Assembly (NCBI GenBank): GCA_963921825.1
Contig: OY997588.1
Location: 12,538,001 to 12,602,000, forward strand
Source of the DNA: Erodium maritimum
Taxonomy: Eukaryota; Streptophyta; Magnoliopsida; Geraniales; Geraniaceae
Reading direction: 5' to 3'
DNA: 64,000 bases
A program made the position numbers and the translations under genes. How positions within the stretch are numbered: position 1 is the first letter of the stretch; the number at the start of each line of letters is the position of its first letter. The notes beneath the pieces were generated by a model that worked only from the letters and a program-made list of their open reading frames with translations, ran no database searches and was not told the origin of the DNA. Below are positions 52,480-64,000 of the stretch, piece by piece.

Positions 52480-54260
52480 GAAGCTGGTTGGAGTTGGGAG
52501 TGTCCTCCTTCATGTCGGCTCACTCGGCTATCTAGATACAAATAATCTGATGACTAAGATGTGTAGGATCAATCTGATGACTAAAAAGATATGTTGATGA
52601 CTAACTCACTTGCAATTGCTTTTCACAGGAAACAGACATGTGTACTTCTCATTGTGTACGTCTTGATGAATTTGATCACAGGTGGGCTACACACCCATAT
52701 TAAATCCAAAGGCCATTGTTTTAGTCCCCCAATCCAACTTTTCAAATATCTATGATTATAGATATTCTACATATTTAAACAAATGTTTCAAATTTAAAGT
52801 GAACAAATATTATTTGAGGCCAGGTCTCTATGGTTTTCTTCTATCAGTAAATTTATTGGTGGGTCAAGTTTTCAAACTGAAAACAAGACAAAGAGAAAAA
52901 CCTTAATTTACAACTTAGAGCATGTCTGATAGACACCTCAAACCAAAACTATAATCTCATTCAATGGGAACAACAAAACTCTTCTAACCCAAATTTTACA
53001 GACTTGAAGCAAACAAGACCAAACAACGGGTCTAACAAGTCCTAATACCCAGATATTACAACTTTGAAACACAAAACAATTGAAACAACTAAGAAAACAA
53101 CAAGAAATGGGTCAAAACCCAGAAAAAAACAACCAGCCCAACATGAGACAAAAAAAAGGAAAAGGAGCTGAAACAGACTATTCTTTCACACCAAACAGCT
53201 ACACAACTCTCAAAATCCAGTACCAAAACATGCAACACCTAAAACTCCGGCCAAAAAAGTAACCTTCGATGACGGGTAGGAAACTGGTGGAAAACACCAC
53301 AAAAGACGATTCCATCAGCCAACGCCAAAAAAGAGAGGAAACAACCCCAACAAACAAAGGTCCAAAATCCTTACTCCGATCTCAGCTACCGGAGCGGTAA
53401 CCCGTCTCCGGCCAACACCCGGAGACGACCCCAAAAAGGGAGGAGCGATACCGAGAACTCGGAACCGAGGAAGGAAAGCAAATTTGCAAACCGATAAAGA
53501 CACGCATATAGCCAAGAAAAAAAAACTCGAACCTAATAACACCCAGATGGTCAATGTCGTCGACCACTAGTGGTGGTAACCACAACTCTTGAGAAGGAGA
53601 GAACACGAGGGAAGGGGGAAAACCTGTAGCACACAAAAGGCCAACACGCGTCTGAGACGGATCCACGGTCAAATCGAAGCCGATCTAACCAGGAATGGGT
53701 GGGAAGAAGTCAGGATAGTTGTCGGAGGCGAGATCTGGAGGAAAAGCTGAAGAAACCCCCAACTCCAGATGCGGATTGTACCAGATCTGGAACAGGAACC
53801 CGAGGACGCACCAGAGAGGATCTCCACCAGTCCGAGCCCTGCGAGCAATAGACGAGGAGGAGTTCCGGCCAACCCATGCCCACCTCCAAACCAGTCTGAT
53901 CAGATATGAAACTCGAGGGTCCAGAGGAGTCGAACAGAGCGGTGACGAATCGAGGTGAAACGCCTCCCACTCCTGTCCTGAACAAAGCCTACCGAAGATG
54001 AAGTCGGGGAGCAGAATCCAGGGAAGCATAGATCTAAAAAAGACGACTCTGGACGCTTTAACAAGTACGGCGACGAATCAAAGAACTACGAAACAACTCC
54101 CACTCACGACTTGTGCAAAGCCAACTGGAGAAGTAAGAGGCCGGTGAGCACGAAGAGTACGGGGATGAGTGAAACTTCTAGTACATAAGTATGAAAATTT
54201 CATTTTTTTTCCCTGCTGGATCGTTGCTTTCAACATTTCCCATATATTAGAGTAAAACAT
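52480..54260. other. Intergenic region with a repeat-like GC-rich block
   Basis: No supported gene. From about 52917 (TTA then GAGCATGTCTG, resembling a Tourist/Harbinger terminus) to about 54230 the sequence turns GC-rich. On the minus strand it looks like the untranslated part of a retroelement. I could not find a matching right terminus, TSD or protein, so the element type is undecided. Confidence 0.4.
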
Positions 54261-54695
54261 GGGTTATTTTCATCTCATTATCCTAACTATGTGGGTTTTT
54301 TCATCTCACTACCCTAATTATTTTTTGTGACACCTCACTATCCTAGAATGCATTTTTTTTCACTTTCATACCCGTTTTCAATTTTCCATCCATTTTTAGA
54401 TGAAAACATTTAAAAAAATCCATAATACCCCTCACTAATAATTAAATTTTCAAAAACATGTTATTGGTTTTCAAAATTTCTTTAAAAAACCAGTTTTTAA
54501 TGTCACAAAAATGCATTCTAGGGTAGTGAGGTGACACAAAATAATACATTCTAGGGTAGTAATGTGCCACAAAAAATAGTTAGAGCATGAAAGTGAAAAA
54601 ATAGGCATTCTAGGGTAGTGAGATGCCAAAAAAAATAGTTAGGGTAGTGAGATGAAAAAAACCACATAGTTAAGTTAGCAAGATGAAAATATCCC
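54261..54695. mobile_element. MULE-type MITE with 9-bp near-perfect TSD
   Basis: A 435-bp element. Left TIR GGGTTATTTTCATCTCATTA pairs with the right end GGGATATTTTCATCTTGCTA. Flanking 9-mers GTAAAACAT (54252-54260) and ATAAAACAT (54696-54704) differ at one base. Inside, a CATTCTAGGGTAGT motif repeats three times near the right end and once inverted near the left. Termini resemble those of the element at 34286-35677. Confidence 0.85.
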
Positions 54696-54704
54696 ATAAA
54701 ACAT

Positions 54705-55090
54705 CGCCGACCAAACAAAATTACAGGAGTAATATACCCAAGTTCTTATCCCATACATTTTCATGTATTTTCCCTGATAAATGCTAAACAAAAACTCATA
54801 TCCGACAACAGTAAAGTTGTAGCAACACAATCACTCGTATCCTCTTCCTCAGTACTGCTCAACAAGCGAAGAAAATTAAAACTATATCTAAAATAACAAA
54901 GTAGTGAGAAAATTAGACTTGAGTTCGCGGCTTATTTAATCTACTAGTGAAATAAGGATCAGATAACTTGGCTGTTATAGCAAGTCCACTAATGTATTAA
55001 GAGGCCCAATACCTCAACTGGATAATCAATCAATACAGGTTAGAAACGATTATCAGTAAAATCTCTCATCTTTAACAGAAGATCACCATT
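54705..55090. other. 3' flank of the UBE3D-like gene
   Basis: AT-rich DNA; the part near 55090 is the likely 3' UTR of the minus-strand gene. Nothing else is recognised. Confidence 0.35.
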
Positions 55091-58000
55091 TTATCGCTGC
55101 ATGGATGACAAAAGTAATCCCTGGAGGACGGTACATGAAGGTGGAAGCATATCTTTTGCTGACACTAACACTTCGATAACCTTTTCTATTTGGCGCTCCA
55201 GCATGAAAACTTCATCAGGTACATTCTTGATCACCGAATCTTCCATTGCCCTGAGGAAACACATAACAGAGCAACATATGATACATAAATATTTACAAGG
55301 GCACTCTAATCTAGAAAATAATATAACCAAAACAAGAGATTTTTTTTAACAGGCATTCCAACATATGATGCTTTGAGTTCTCTTTAGCCATTAGAAAACA
55401 TATGAGGAAACAAGAAAGACAATTAGCTCCATCAACGATAACTAACCTCAGCTGAGAGTCCGAGCAGTTGCGGCAATCAGAAAACAGCACCTTGACAACA
55501 GGCTGCAGATCTAGCTTTGCATCTGGTTTTGCAGTCTCCATTGAGACCAAACAATAACCAGTACAGCACCAAGAATTTGGGTTTAGTAAAACAATTTGAA
55601 GTCGGGGAGATTTAGTTTTCAAATCCCTAATCAGAGTCCGAAAGGTTAATTCATCTGCTGCACTTTCCAGCACTTGATCTGCGAATATTCTTTCCAGTGT
55701 ATATTTCCTGTCAACAAAGAAGAAACAGTTTAACCGATACCATATTTCAGTTGTTTTTGCTGGCTTACACATATATACATATAGAACTTATGTCTGTTTC
55801 TATTAATACTTAATCTTGTACAATGTATACCATGAGCCTGCTACACAATTTTTAAAAATTGATTCTTTTTAACAATATTTTTCCAATTTAAAAACATAAA
55901 TCAGTGGTAAGACCATGGGTAACACAAAAATGGAAAACATATGGAATGCTCAGTATGGAACAATAATATGATACTGCACAGAAGAGGGGCCAATGTTAAT
56001 CTGGTAGATGGCCAGCTTCAAGGTTTATCTCAACCATTACTTCCTCTTTTCAGAATCAATTACCAAAACAAACATACTAACTTGAGACTGGTAAAGACAT
56101 GTTTGAGAGAGAAAAAAAGTGTGCACATACAGAAAACATGCAGAAGTGAAAACCCTAAACACTTTCTTTCAAAACCTCTATATTCTTAGCATTATATTGA
56201 ACACATGGGGATACGAGTTATGGATCACTATCTGCTTACCTGAACATATCATCTGATTGATTAACTGGAAGACAAGTGATGTAGCATTTAAAGAATCGAA
56301 CTCCGCCATCCAGAGGTGCAGAAGCATTACCACTAGTAGGGTAGGCACCAAGAAGAGATGAGCACTGAGGACAAACAAATTCAGTCCATTCAACATCTGC
56401 TGAAAGATTGGAGGATCTAGCCATAAACGCATCCCCGAGAAAGCCATTAAGGAAGGATTTCTGATTTTCTAGGAGCACCATAGTTTTGGTTTGGGAAGTT
56501 TTGGAGACATCTTGAAGGCAATCTTCATCAATATGAGTCGTATGACCACAACATCCAGAAGCTGAAGCCAACTTCACTGGAAAGCTTGACACCTGAGAAG
56601 TGCAACATAATTCGTTGTTATTAGGCTCTCCCTCGGTAATTTTGAGCTCATGCTCAGAAGCCAGCTTTTCATCCTTAAGATGTGTGGACTCGAAATCCTC
56701 AATCAAATCATGCATTCCATTAAGTGGACTATAATGGCACGTGTCTGCTTCATGATTACTTTTCTTATCTACTATAACTTCACTTAAGCAATCGCCGCTG
56801 ACAAAATCTGGTCCAGTTCCATACTCTCCACTTCCATTCTTGTCAGGAAAATCACAACCCACTATGTCATCTTTGCAAAGAGTAACAGTTGAAGAGTTCA
56901 ACATACACAAACCTTTTACACACGTATAGGACCCAGCATATCTATTCACCAACTTCTCACTCGTACCTCCAAATGAGCAACAGCAATCTCCGAACCAGTT
57001 GTCAGCTACATCTCGCCAATTGACAGATGGCATTTCCACAAAATCTCTACATATATGAATTTGAATCGTATAAAGAAAAATGCACATATTCATAAACTTG
57101 CCTAACAGATTCGCAAATGCATGCACATTCTAAGCTAACAGATGTATATAGTTTAATTGCAAAAAGTTACTTTAAATGCAATCTTACTGTAGAATTTTAA
57201 AATAGGGCTACATATAAAGGGTGGGGTTCCACAACTAAGTTTAACTTGACAGTTAGGTTTGTCATTTCCCTCTAGATGTAGTGAATGTGAGAGCTTCACA
57301 TGGCCACAATTGGGGCATTTATCACTCCCCGTCTAGAAACTTTTGGATCAAAGTAAGTTATAACACTCACAGCGTAACTTAATGGCGTTGTTAAGCATAA
57401 AACTTAGCAAAAGTGTCAATATCTTCTTCAAATCTTACAAATGATATTGCCACAATTGATCGCACAAATTATCCTAAGAATCTTTCTCATCTTCACCCTT
57501 ATACATACCATACGAGTAATGTTAACATTAAGACATGCTATTGGCATCTAGAAAATCTAATTAAAAATCGTCAAAATTTTCAACAATACAGCCTGTGAGA
57601 AACTAACCCAGGGACATGACTGACTGATGACTAATTGGAAGAAGAAGATTGGTTAGCAGATTTTCTTGAAACCTGACAACAGTGTCATCGATATGTATCC
57701 ACCATAGCATGTATCTCAGTTCATTTATATGATAATGACTTATATGATATCATCAGATAAAATCACATATGAAAATAAATAAGAGCTACAAATAATACAA
57801 GACAATTCAAATTAACACATTCTGAAATTTTCTTAGAATGATAGAGTAGGACAACAATTGGATGAGTTAATCAGCAAGAACAGAATTGTTACCTGAGGGG
57901 AATCTTTGTAAGCTTAAAACAGCAATTTCTGCAGAAAAAATGTACTCCTTCTGTTGATGATAAACTCTTTACTTCTGAACAGAGCATCCATAATAAAATG

Positions 58001-58836
58001 AAATAAGAAACGATCTAAAGACAAGGCAACCAGCTAATAGTAACAAAATAAACAAAGGAAAAAGTGCACTCATTTACATTCTTTTAACAACAATGCAACC
58101 TTCACTAGGAAGCTAGGCGCATGGCTTTTATGTATAATCTTATACCACAAGAAATGTACACATAACTTGACACTTCCAAACCAAAAATTACATATTTCAG
58201 CAACCACATTATGTTATCAGGTTAATAACCAAGTCTAGTTTGCAAGAAAATATTTAAGATAATTAATTCATATGACTTTGATACAAAAAAAAATAAACTA
58301 TTTTTTCCAAGCGAAGAGGCTACACGAATTGAGGTCCATCAGAAAAATTGACAATAGAGAGACCAAACAATTAAACAAAACATGATTTTCAGATTAGCAA
58401 AAGTGAGAACTTGAGCTTTACCTGATTCTACTACGAGCGGCTTGGACGAGTCCGATGCCCCATTAGCTTGACCTCCAGACAAACTCAATACCGAATCAAA
58501 ACTAGAAACAATGGGATGATCAACGGGTAGTAAGAGCACTAGCTTGACCTCAATGTGATCTTGTAAAGCTCTGAAACTCACCGGAGACTCGTCGTCGATC
58601 AAAACCCTAGGAACCGGAACTCTGAGCGAGACTTGACCGGCCTGTTCTTCGAACCAATTCACGAGAAGCAGCGACTGGGAGAGGCGTAAGAGGACAGCGA
58701 GATTCTGGCACTGGACGGAGGGATTGGAGTGAAAATCGAAGAGGAAGAGGCGGAGAGTAGAGACGTGAGACTGAGCCTCCCATGTGAAGCGCCACTTTGT
58801 AGGGTTTTCGGAGGCGCGAAGCTCTGTTGGTGCCAT
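55091..58836 (-). CDS. UBE3D/HECT_2-type E2-binding protein, 5 exons
   Basis: Spliced CDS: 58836-58422, 57974-57893, 57046-56240, 55707-55447, 55250-55091 (1,725 nt, 574 residues, all junctions in frame). The family (Pfam HECT_2) binds ubiquitin-conjugating enzymes of the UbcH10 type and is described as an E3 ligase-like protein. Diagnostic stretches are the cysteine pair CRNCCFKLT (exon 2) and VNWRDVADNWFGDCCCSFGG (start of exon 3), followed by VNRYAGSYTCVKG. A further CPQCSSLLG pair (exon 3) suggests a metal site. The last exon has a leucine-rich helix (FMLERQIEKVIEVLVSAKDM). The middle of exon 3 is a low-conservation acidic linker. No internal stop codons. The specific substrate is unknown. 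Confidence 0.9.
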
Positions 58837-59567
58837 GCTCCTTCAATCGAGAAAATGCCAGACCCGCTTGAAAAAGGAGAAATAAGCCAAATTTGAAGAT
58901 CGACTTCCCCAAATTATCCCTCCACATCCCATGAAACGACGCCGTTTCCCTTCTGATTACTGAATCACATTCCCACCATGTCTTTTAAAATTTGTGATTT
59001 TTTTTATTCACAAAGAAATAGAGTGGAAGCAAGGGAGCCAAAAGGCTAAACTTTTTTCAAAAAAAAGAAAACACGGAATAAAAACCATAAAATGAAACTC
59101 CGCCTCCCGAAGTCAACGACGAATCATCGCGTCCTTCTTCATGGCAGTCAATTCACGAATTGTACGTCAGACCCCTGAGACGAATCTGCAACTTGAGTGT
59201 TTCCATTTCGGCCTTGCTCTACCTGTTTTCCAATGTCTACGGGACGAACACATCTTTCCCAATTCAAAGAGAGCTTTGGTTTACACGACGAGGTTCTTTA
59301 AATACATCTTTGTATTTAAAGAATCTAGGTTAGACACGAACTGAAGGTTGACTCGGTCATGACTACATGTGAGGCATGTGAGGGTAGCAAAGCGAACACG
59401 GGTAAAGAGGATGTGACATGGATTTGTCGTTGTCAAGGCTTACGAGAGGCATTTGGCACGGTTAAAATGCTCACATGCCACAAAGACACGGATAATATGC
59501 ACGAATTGAAGGATGAAATGCCACCTAGGTATGTGGACGAGAAAGACAAAAAGATATATTGATGATT
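58837..59567. other. Upstream region of the UBE3D-like gene
   Basis: Contains the promoter and leader of the minus-strand gene. No other gene is supported. Confidence 0.35.
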
Positions 59568-59579
59568 GATCATCTCTTC

Positions 59580-60302
59580 ATGTACAATTTTAGGGTTGTA
59601 GGTTGTCGAGTCTGTTACTCTGAGGTTTTCTATTTCCCTTTTCCTTGTTTGATGAGTTCTTCCTCCTTTTTTGGCTCATGCTCACTGTGTTTTATGGCTT
59701 CGCTTCTTCTCGAACTGTTTGATTTGAGCTCGTCGGTTTTAGACGTTGATCGCTGACGAGGTTTTTAGGTGTTTTTTTTATCAGCAAAGCAAATTTAAAT
59801 TAAGTCTCTCAAGAGGAATAAAGGTTATTATGTGTTGTTTGCCCTCCTCAGGAGCCTAATACTAGGGTTGTATGATCATTTTGGGCTTGGGATTTCTTCT
59901 CCCTTAAGGTTAAGGGTATATCCGTATAGGTTTCCTCTGGGTTAGTTCGATCGGTATGCTTGTTTGCTCCAAATGGTCTTTATGGTAGTCAGATATGGTT
60001 TATTAGACCTTTTTTTTAGAATTGGAGCTTAATGGTGGTAAAATTTGGGTTCCAGACCCTGTTTCGTTTCTCTGTTTTTCGGGAGTGCTACTGTTTGTTC
60101 TCCTGGTTGTTCTCTCTTCTTGCACTTTGTTCCTCTGTGGTGGTTGTTGTAGTTGTTGTTTATTTCTTGGTCCTGTGTTTCTTGGGTTGTACCTTAGTTC
60201 TGGATTGTGGTGGTTTCTTGAGTTGTAATTGTTTTCATACCCGATTGTGGAACTTTGGTGTTTAAGGTTCCTATAAGGAATGCTCCTAGGCTGATAAAAA
60301 AA
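59580..60302 (+). mobile_element. Poly(A) retroelement with 12-bp TSD
   Basis: A 723-bp insertion ending in an A-tract at 60296-60302. The 12-mer GATCATCTCTTC flanks it at 59568-59579 and 60303-60314. The body is T/G-rich and non-coding, as in LINE 3' ends, so it is a strongly 5'-truncated LINE or a SINE-like derivative. Confidence 0.85.
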
Positions 60303-60314
60303 GATCATCTCTTC

Positions 60315-61213
60315 GTTTTACCAAGACAAAATAATTCTATTTGAATTTATATTCAAGTTTTAATTCAAATTCAAATCTTGTTTGAGTTTGAATCTCATTT
60401 ATTCTTATAACTAAGAGAAACTAAATATAGGCTCTTAGATGGTAAGTATTCACTTTATCATACAATTAATGTCAAAAACACCATTTGAGGGAACTCTCTC
60501 TTCCTTTCTTATTTTTGGTGTGCTTCCATTGGTGGTTAGACTGATCACAAAAACTTACAAAGTTCAAGAAAGAGATTTCTATAAGGTCCTGGGTCGCAGG
60601 AATCAAGTGATCAGATTTGGTCTCATGTCACTTGGAATTTCAAACAAAAAATAAACTTCTTTTTTGTTTTACATTTTCAACAAATTAAGCAACACTTAGA
60701 CTAAAGCTCACATGTTCCCGTTATTAGAATCCAACAACGAAATAGTGATGAGAATGAGCATTTCCCAAAACAGATTAAAAATGAAATATAAAAGTCCGAA
60801 TTTCACATCATCATCATCATAGTTGATAACGAATCAAGTTAAAGGGTGGTATCAACTACAATTCAGGCAGGCGACAATTATAAGGATAAATTAAGCACAA
60901 CACACTCCAAGTCAAAAACCATGTTCCTGGAAGATACAACACAACACATTCTTCCCAGACTCAAACATTTAGACTGTAAAAATAAAAGCTCCCACAAACA
61001 ACACCACATAACTATAAATATTCAGTAATCTTTATTCTCTTCTCTTAACCAGTTCAATCTTCCTCTCAAGGAAATTGTCTTACACGCGTGGAACAACATA
61101 ATTTAAGACCAACATAACTATTTACATATTGTGGGATGTCACATCCCGTTAAGTATCAATACTAGCAAACAAGATTGGCAAAACAAAATTTTGATAGTAC
61201 CCAGAAGATTCAG
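60315..61213. other. 3' intergenic region of the MAPK gene
   Basis: AT-rich; the part near 61213 is the probable 3' UTR of the kinase gene. No gene is supported. Confidence 0.35.
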
Positions 61214-63134
61214 CTAACGCATGCTTGCAAAACCGGAAGTAGATAGGTTTTGGAACATTACTGGTGGATTTGGAAGAGCAGCTTCAGGATGGTAATGAAG
61301 AATTTCATCCCACATCATCTCCCTAACCATTCTCTCCCCCACATTGTTCTCATCAATGTCGAGATTGATAGGGACTTGAGCAGGAGGGTCTGATCTTGGA
61401 TCATACAGTCCTGACATGTAAGGATGGTGCAATGCTTCTGTAACAGTGATTCTCTTCGAAGGATCGAACACAAGCATCCTCTGCAACAAGTCTATGGCCA
61501 TAGGATCAGCCTGAGGATATAGCCGGGCCAAGGAGGCTCCCCTAGAGTAGGGCAGTGAAGCAATATACTTCCTTGCCTTTGGGTTATCAATGAACTCAAG
61601 ATCAGCTTCTCTCTGGCTGCCGAGGACATTGATGATCAACTTCAGCTGGTTGAGGCATTCCGTTCCTGGGAAGATGGGTTTCCTCCCAAGAATCTCAGCA
61701 AATATGCACCCTACAGACCAGACATCAATGGAGGTTCCGTAGTTGTCACAGCACAGGAGGAGTTCTGGTGCACGGTACCAGCGAGTTACAACGTACTCAG
61801 TCATGAATTGGCCGTTGTCTCTGCTGGTCCGGGCCAGCCCAAAATCACATATCTTCAGGTCACAGTTAGCATTGACAAGAAGGTTCCCGGGCTTCAAGTC
61901 TCGGTGAAGAATGTTTGCTGAGTGAAGATACTTCAATCCTCGAAGCAGCTATAAAATGAGTACACCACATAAGTAGACTTGTTTACACACAACAATGCTG
62001 CATAAACATATTCTCCTACTCTTCACAGTACTAACAATTTCAAGGGAAAAGTGCAAGCGGGTTTGGCTAATAAGCTTCTAATTTGTCATCTTCATAGTAC
62101 TTTATAACATCTCAACCCCACCTTCTAATGGACTTGGAAAGTAAGTCCACAAGTACAAACAAGTTGAAGGAAAAGATTCACTAGTGGGTTGGCAATTTGT
62201 TACCTTCATGATACTTTACAAAAATTTAATCCCACCTTCTAATGGATTTTGAAAGTAAGTCCACGAGTATTAACATGTTGAAGGAAACGATTCAAGCAGG
62301 CTTGCTGATAAGCTGCTAATCAGTTATCTTCATAGTACTTTACAAAGTTTAAAAGCAACTTAGTGCACAAGGTCAGCTGGATGGACTGGAAGTTCATTTT
62401 TTAATCGAATTGGTGCTTGTCTACTTGATAACCATAACAAATCTCATCCCATAAAATTAAAGGCTAAAATGGCGATAAAGTCAAAGTAAGAGCCATGAAT
62501 TATCTCAAAAAATCAAACTAGCCATCAGATTTCCCCAAATTGAACTTAAAAAAAAAACATGCAAGTTCTCCATATAATCTTCCTGAGCTCAATTTCTGCA
62601 GATCACATGCTTTTGTTCCTGAGTTCATAGTTTCAACATTCTGATGACCACTCAATAGCATGCTAAGATACATTTCAAAATCATATGCAGTCACTGTTTC
62701 AAAATCATTACCTGGAAAAGGAAGTACTTGCAATGGTCACCAGAGAGGGGCTGTGAGGACTTGATGATGTGATGCAAATCGGTATCCATGAGTTCATAAA
62801 CCAAATAAACATCCTTGAAGCTGTTCCTGTGAACTGGCAGCATGACATCCTTCAAAGCAATGACATTTTCATGGCGGATATGGCGTAGAAGCTTGAGCTC
62901 CCTGAGAGTCCTGAGAGCATCAATATGGTTCTCGAACACATTATTGATCTTCTTGATAGCAACCTTCTCGTTGGTCTCCCTGTTGATGGAAGAACACACA
63001 ATCCCATAAGCTCCTCTCCCTATGGGCTTGATGGGAACATACTTGGCGTCCACCTCGAACAGCGTCTGCCACATTGAGTAGTACTGCTTCGTCCCCGACC
63101 TCACCCCGTTCGGCGGCTCCACCAGAGTTGCCAT
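61214..63134 (-). CDS. MPK7: Group-C MAP kinase, MPK7-like, 2 exons
   Basis: Spliced CDS: 63134-62712 and 61948-61214 (1,158 nt, 385 residues). A serine/threonine kinase of the MAPK cascade, activated by dual phosphorylation. Motifs are the Gly loop GRGAYGIV (39-46), VAIKK with the ATP-binding lysine (about 61), HRDLKPGN (156-163), DFGLA (176-180) and the TEY activation motif (191-193), then TRWYRAPE. The start [10 protein letters not shown] and the two-exon structure fit the MPK1/2/7/14 group; the sequence is closest to MPK7 as remembered. The C-terminus ([20 protein letters not shown]) is longer than that of Arabidopsis MPK7. An ATG 21 nt upstream is in frame (63155) but less like family members. 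A 5'-UTR intron is likely at 63171-63261. Confidence 0.95.
62050..62350. repeat. Tandem repeat in the MAPK intron
   Basis: A unit of about 115-124 bp is present roughly two and a half times. Anchors are TTCATAGTAC at 62091, its variant at 62205 and again at 62329, and CCACCTTCTAATGGA at 62118 and 62233. Copies differ at many positions. Confidence 0.75.
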
Positions 63135-63170
63135 CTCCCCGCCGCTCAAGATCAAATTTTGAACACAACC

Positions 63171-63261
63171 CTGATGAGAAATTCAAACCAAAATATGAAT
63201 TTCAACTCAGAACAGATCGGTATCAGACAAATCCTCAACTGGGTTCCTCCAAAAAACTCAC
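63171..63261 (-). other. Probable 5'-UTR intron of the MAPK gene
   Basis: Donor AAG/GTGAGT (GT at 63261-63260) and acceptor CTCATCAG (ending 63171) flank a 91-bp stretch upstream of the ATG. This is inferred from splice consensus only. Confidence 0.5.
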
Positions 63262-63368
63262 CTTTACCAAGGATCGAGCACGAGCTGATTGTGCCTAAAC
63301 TGACCCAAAACTCTGAATCTCGAAGAACAAATCAGAACCCAGAAATTACCCGAGTCCTGTTCTACTGC

Positions 63369-63370
<2 letters not shown>

Positions 63371-63402
<32 letters not shown>
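63371..63402. repeat. (GA)16 microsatellite in the MAPK 5' region
   Basis: Sixteen uninterrupted GA units (CT on the gene strand), in the probable 5' UTR or core promoter. A shorter GA run follows at 63421-63432. Confidence 0.9.
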
Positions 63403-63406
<4 letters not shown>

Positions 63407-64000
63407 GGTATGGATTAGAGGGAGAGAGAGAGATATAGAGGGTTAGGTTGAAGAAGAAGGAGAGGAATGGGTAAAGGAGAAGGCACCGTCCACACGGCAA
63501 GGGGTTTAGAAACGACACCTATCAAAGGCTCAAGGAAGGATCTGTTTAGGAAACATCACCACTTCTACACTCTTTCCTCTCCTCCATGAATCTTGCACTA
63601 AAAAACAACCCCACTTCGCCACCATCCTCGGCTCAAGCTCCAGCTCCAGCTCTCAATCTGGCTCAGCTCTCTCTCTCTCTCTGCTCGAGTGTCTTCTCCC
63701 AAGTTTGGGCAGTCACATGATGAGCAATAAGTCAAATTTAGCAAGTAAACCATGTATAGGCCTAATTCTCACTGATTTGTGCATGTGACCAATGTATGTA
63801 TATCTCACAATCGACACTGACATGTTATAGACATGCCATTAATATTTGGTGACTGATTAGAAATCCCATTTCATCCAAGTCCATCTTATCTCTCATTTCA
63901 ATCCATTCTCCCAAACATAATTTCCATTTACTCAATGTTTCAAAACAAAACATTCTATTAATGAATAATTAAGTTAAATAGAAATGTTGAATTCTTCCAT
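63403..64000. other. Upstream region of the MAPK gene
   Basis: Holds the promoter side of the minus-strand kinase gene, with a CT-rich tract at about 63667-63683. No other gene is visible. Confidence 0.35.

Noticed and set aside
53315-54029. Several overlapping minus-strand open frames of about 80-115 residues
   Set aside because: They overlap in different frames, lack family motifs and sit in a repeat-like block; no start or splice context supports a gene.
58607-58927. Overlapping open frame on the same strand as the UBE3D-like exon 1
   Set aside because: It is in a different frame from the spliced gene and has no similarity to known families.

Overview
This window comes from the nuclear genome of a flowering plant, most likely a eudicot. 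The host genes are intron-rich with GT..AG introns and encode typical plant families: class III peroxidases, a dehydrin, a PLS-type PPR protein, a receptor-like protein and a group-C MAP kinase. The intergenic DNA is AT-rich and full of transposon debris. There are no operons, CRISPR arrays, rRNA or tRNA genes that I could see. Exon structures were assembled by hand by matching splice sites and reading phase, and each model given as a CDS closes in frame.

Layout. 0.5-3.0 kb (-): a MiaB/CDK5RAP1-type tRNA methylthiotransferase. 3.6-4.4 kb: a short hAT element with a perfect 8-bp target-site duplication (TSD). 5.3-9.4 kb (-): two tandem class III peroxidases, one of which has precisely lost its third intron. 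9.8-11.2 kb: a poly(A) retroelement behind the second peroxidase promoter. 12.3-19.5 kb (-): a 17-exon ATG27-like type I membrane protein ending in a tyrosine sorting motif. 20.0-22.6 kb: a decayed LINE. 23.8-29.0 kb (+): a family-4 glycosyltransferase. 29.6-31.3 kb (-): a small two-exon conserved protein. 32.2-35.7 kb: a decayed Harbinger transposon next to a 1.4 kb MULE-like element. 35.8-38.6 kb (-): a leucine-rich receptor-like protein. 39-42 kb: more retroelements and a Tourist-type MITE. 42.2-43.8 kb (+): a PPR gene. 44-47.5 kb: a second decayed LINE. 47.7-49.0 kb (+): a short-chain dehydrogenase that looks like a pseudogene. 49.1-51.4 kb: a second Harbinger relic. 51.7-52.3 kb (-): a two-exon YSK2 dehydrin with a G-box cluster upstream. 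55.1-58.8 kb (-): a UBE3D/HECT_2-type protein. 59.6-60.3 kb: a retroelement insertion. 61.2-63.1 kb (-): a MAPK of the MPK7 type.

The host genes do not form one pathway. The peroxidases, dehydrin, receptor-like protein and MAPK are all commonly linked to stress or cell-wall biology, but their proximity here is not evidence of a shared system. The most distinctive features are the large number of transposons whose exact boundaries and TSDs can be read, including a set of G-terminal inverted-repeat elements with 9-bp duplications, and the gene-decay events in the SDR locus. I found no convincing undescribed biological system.
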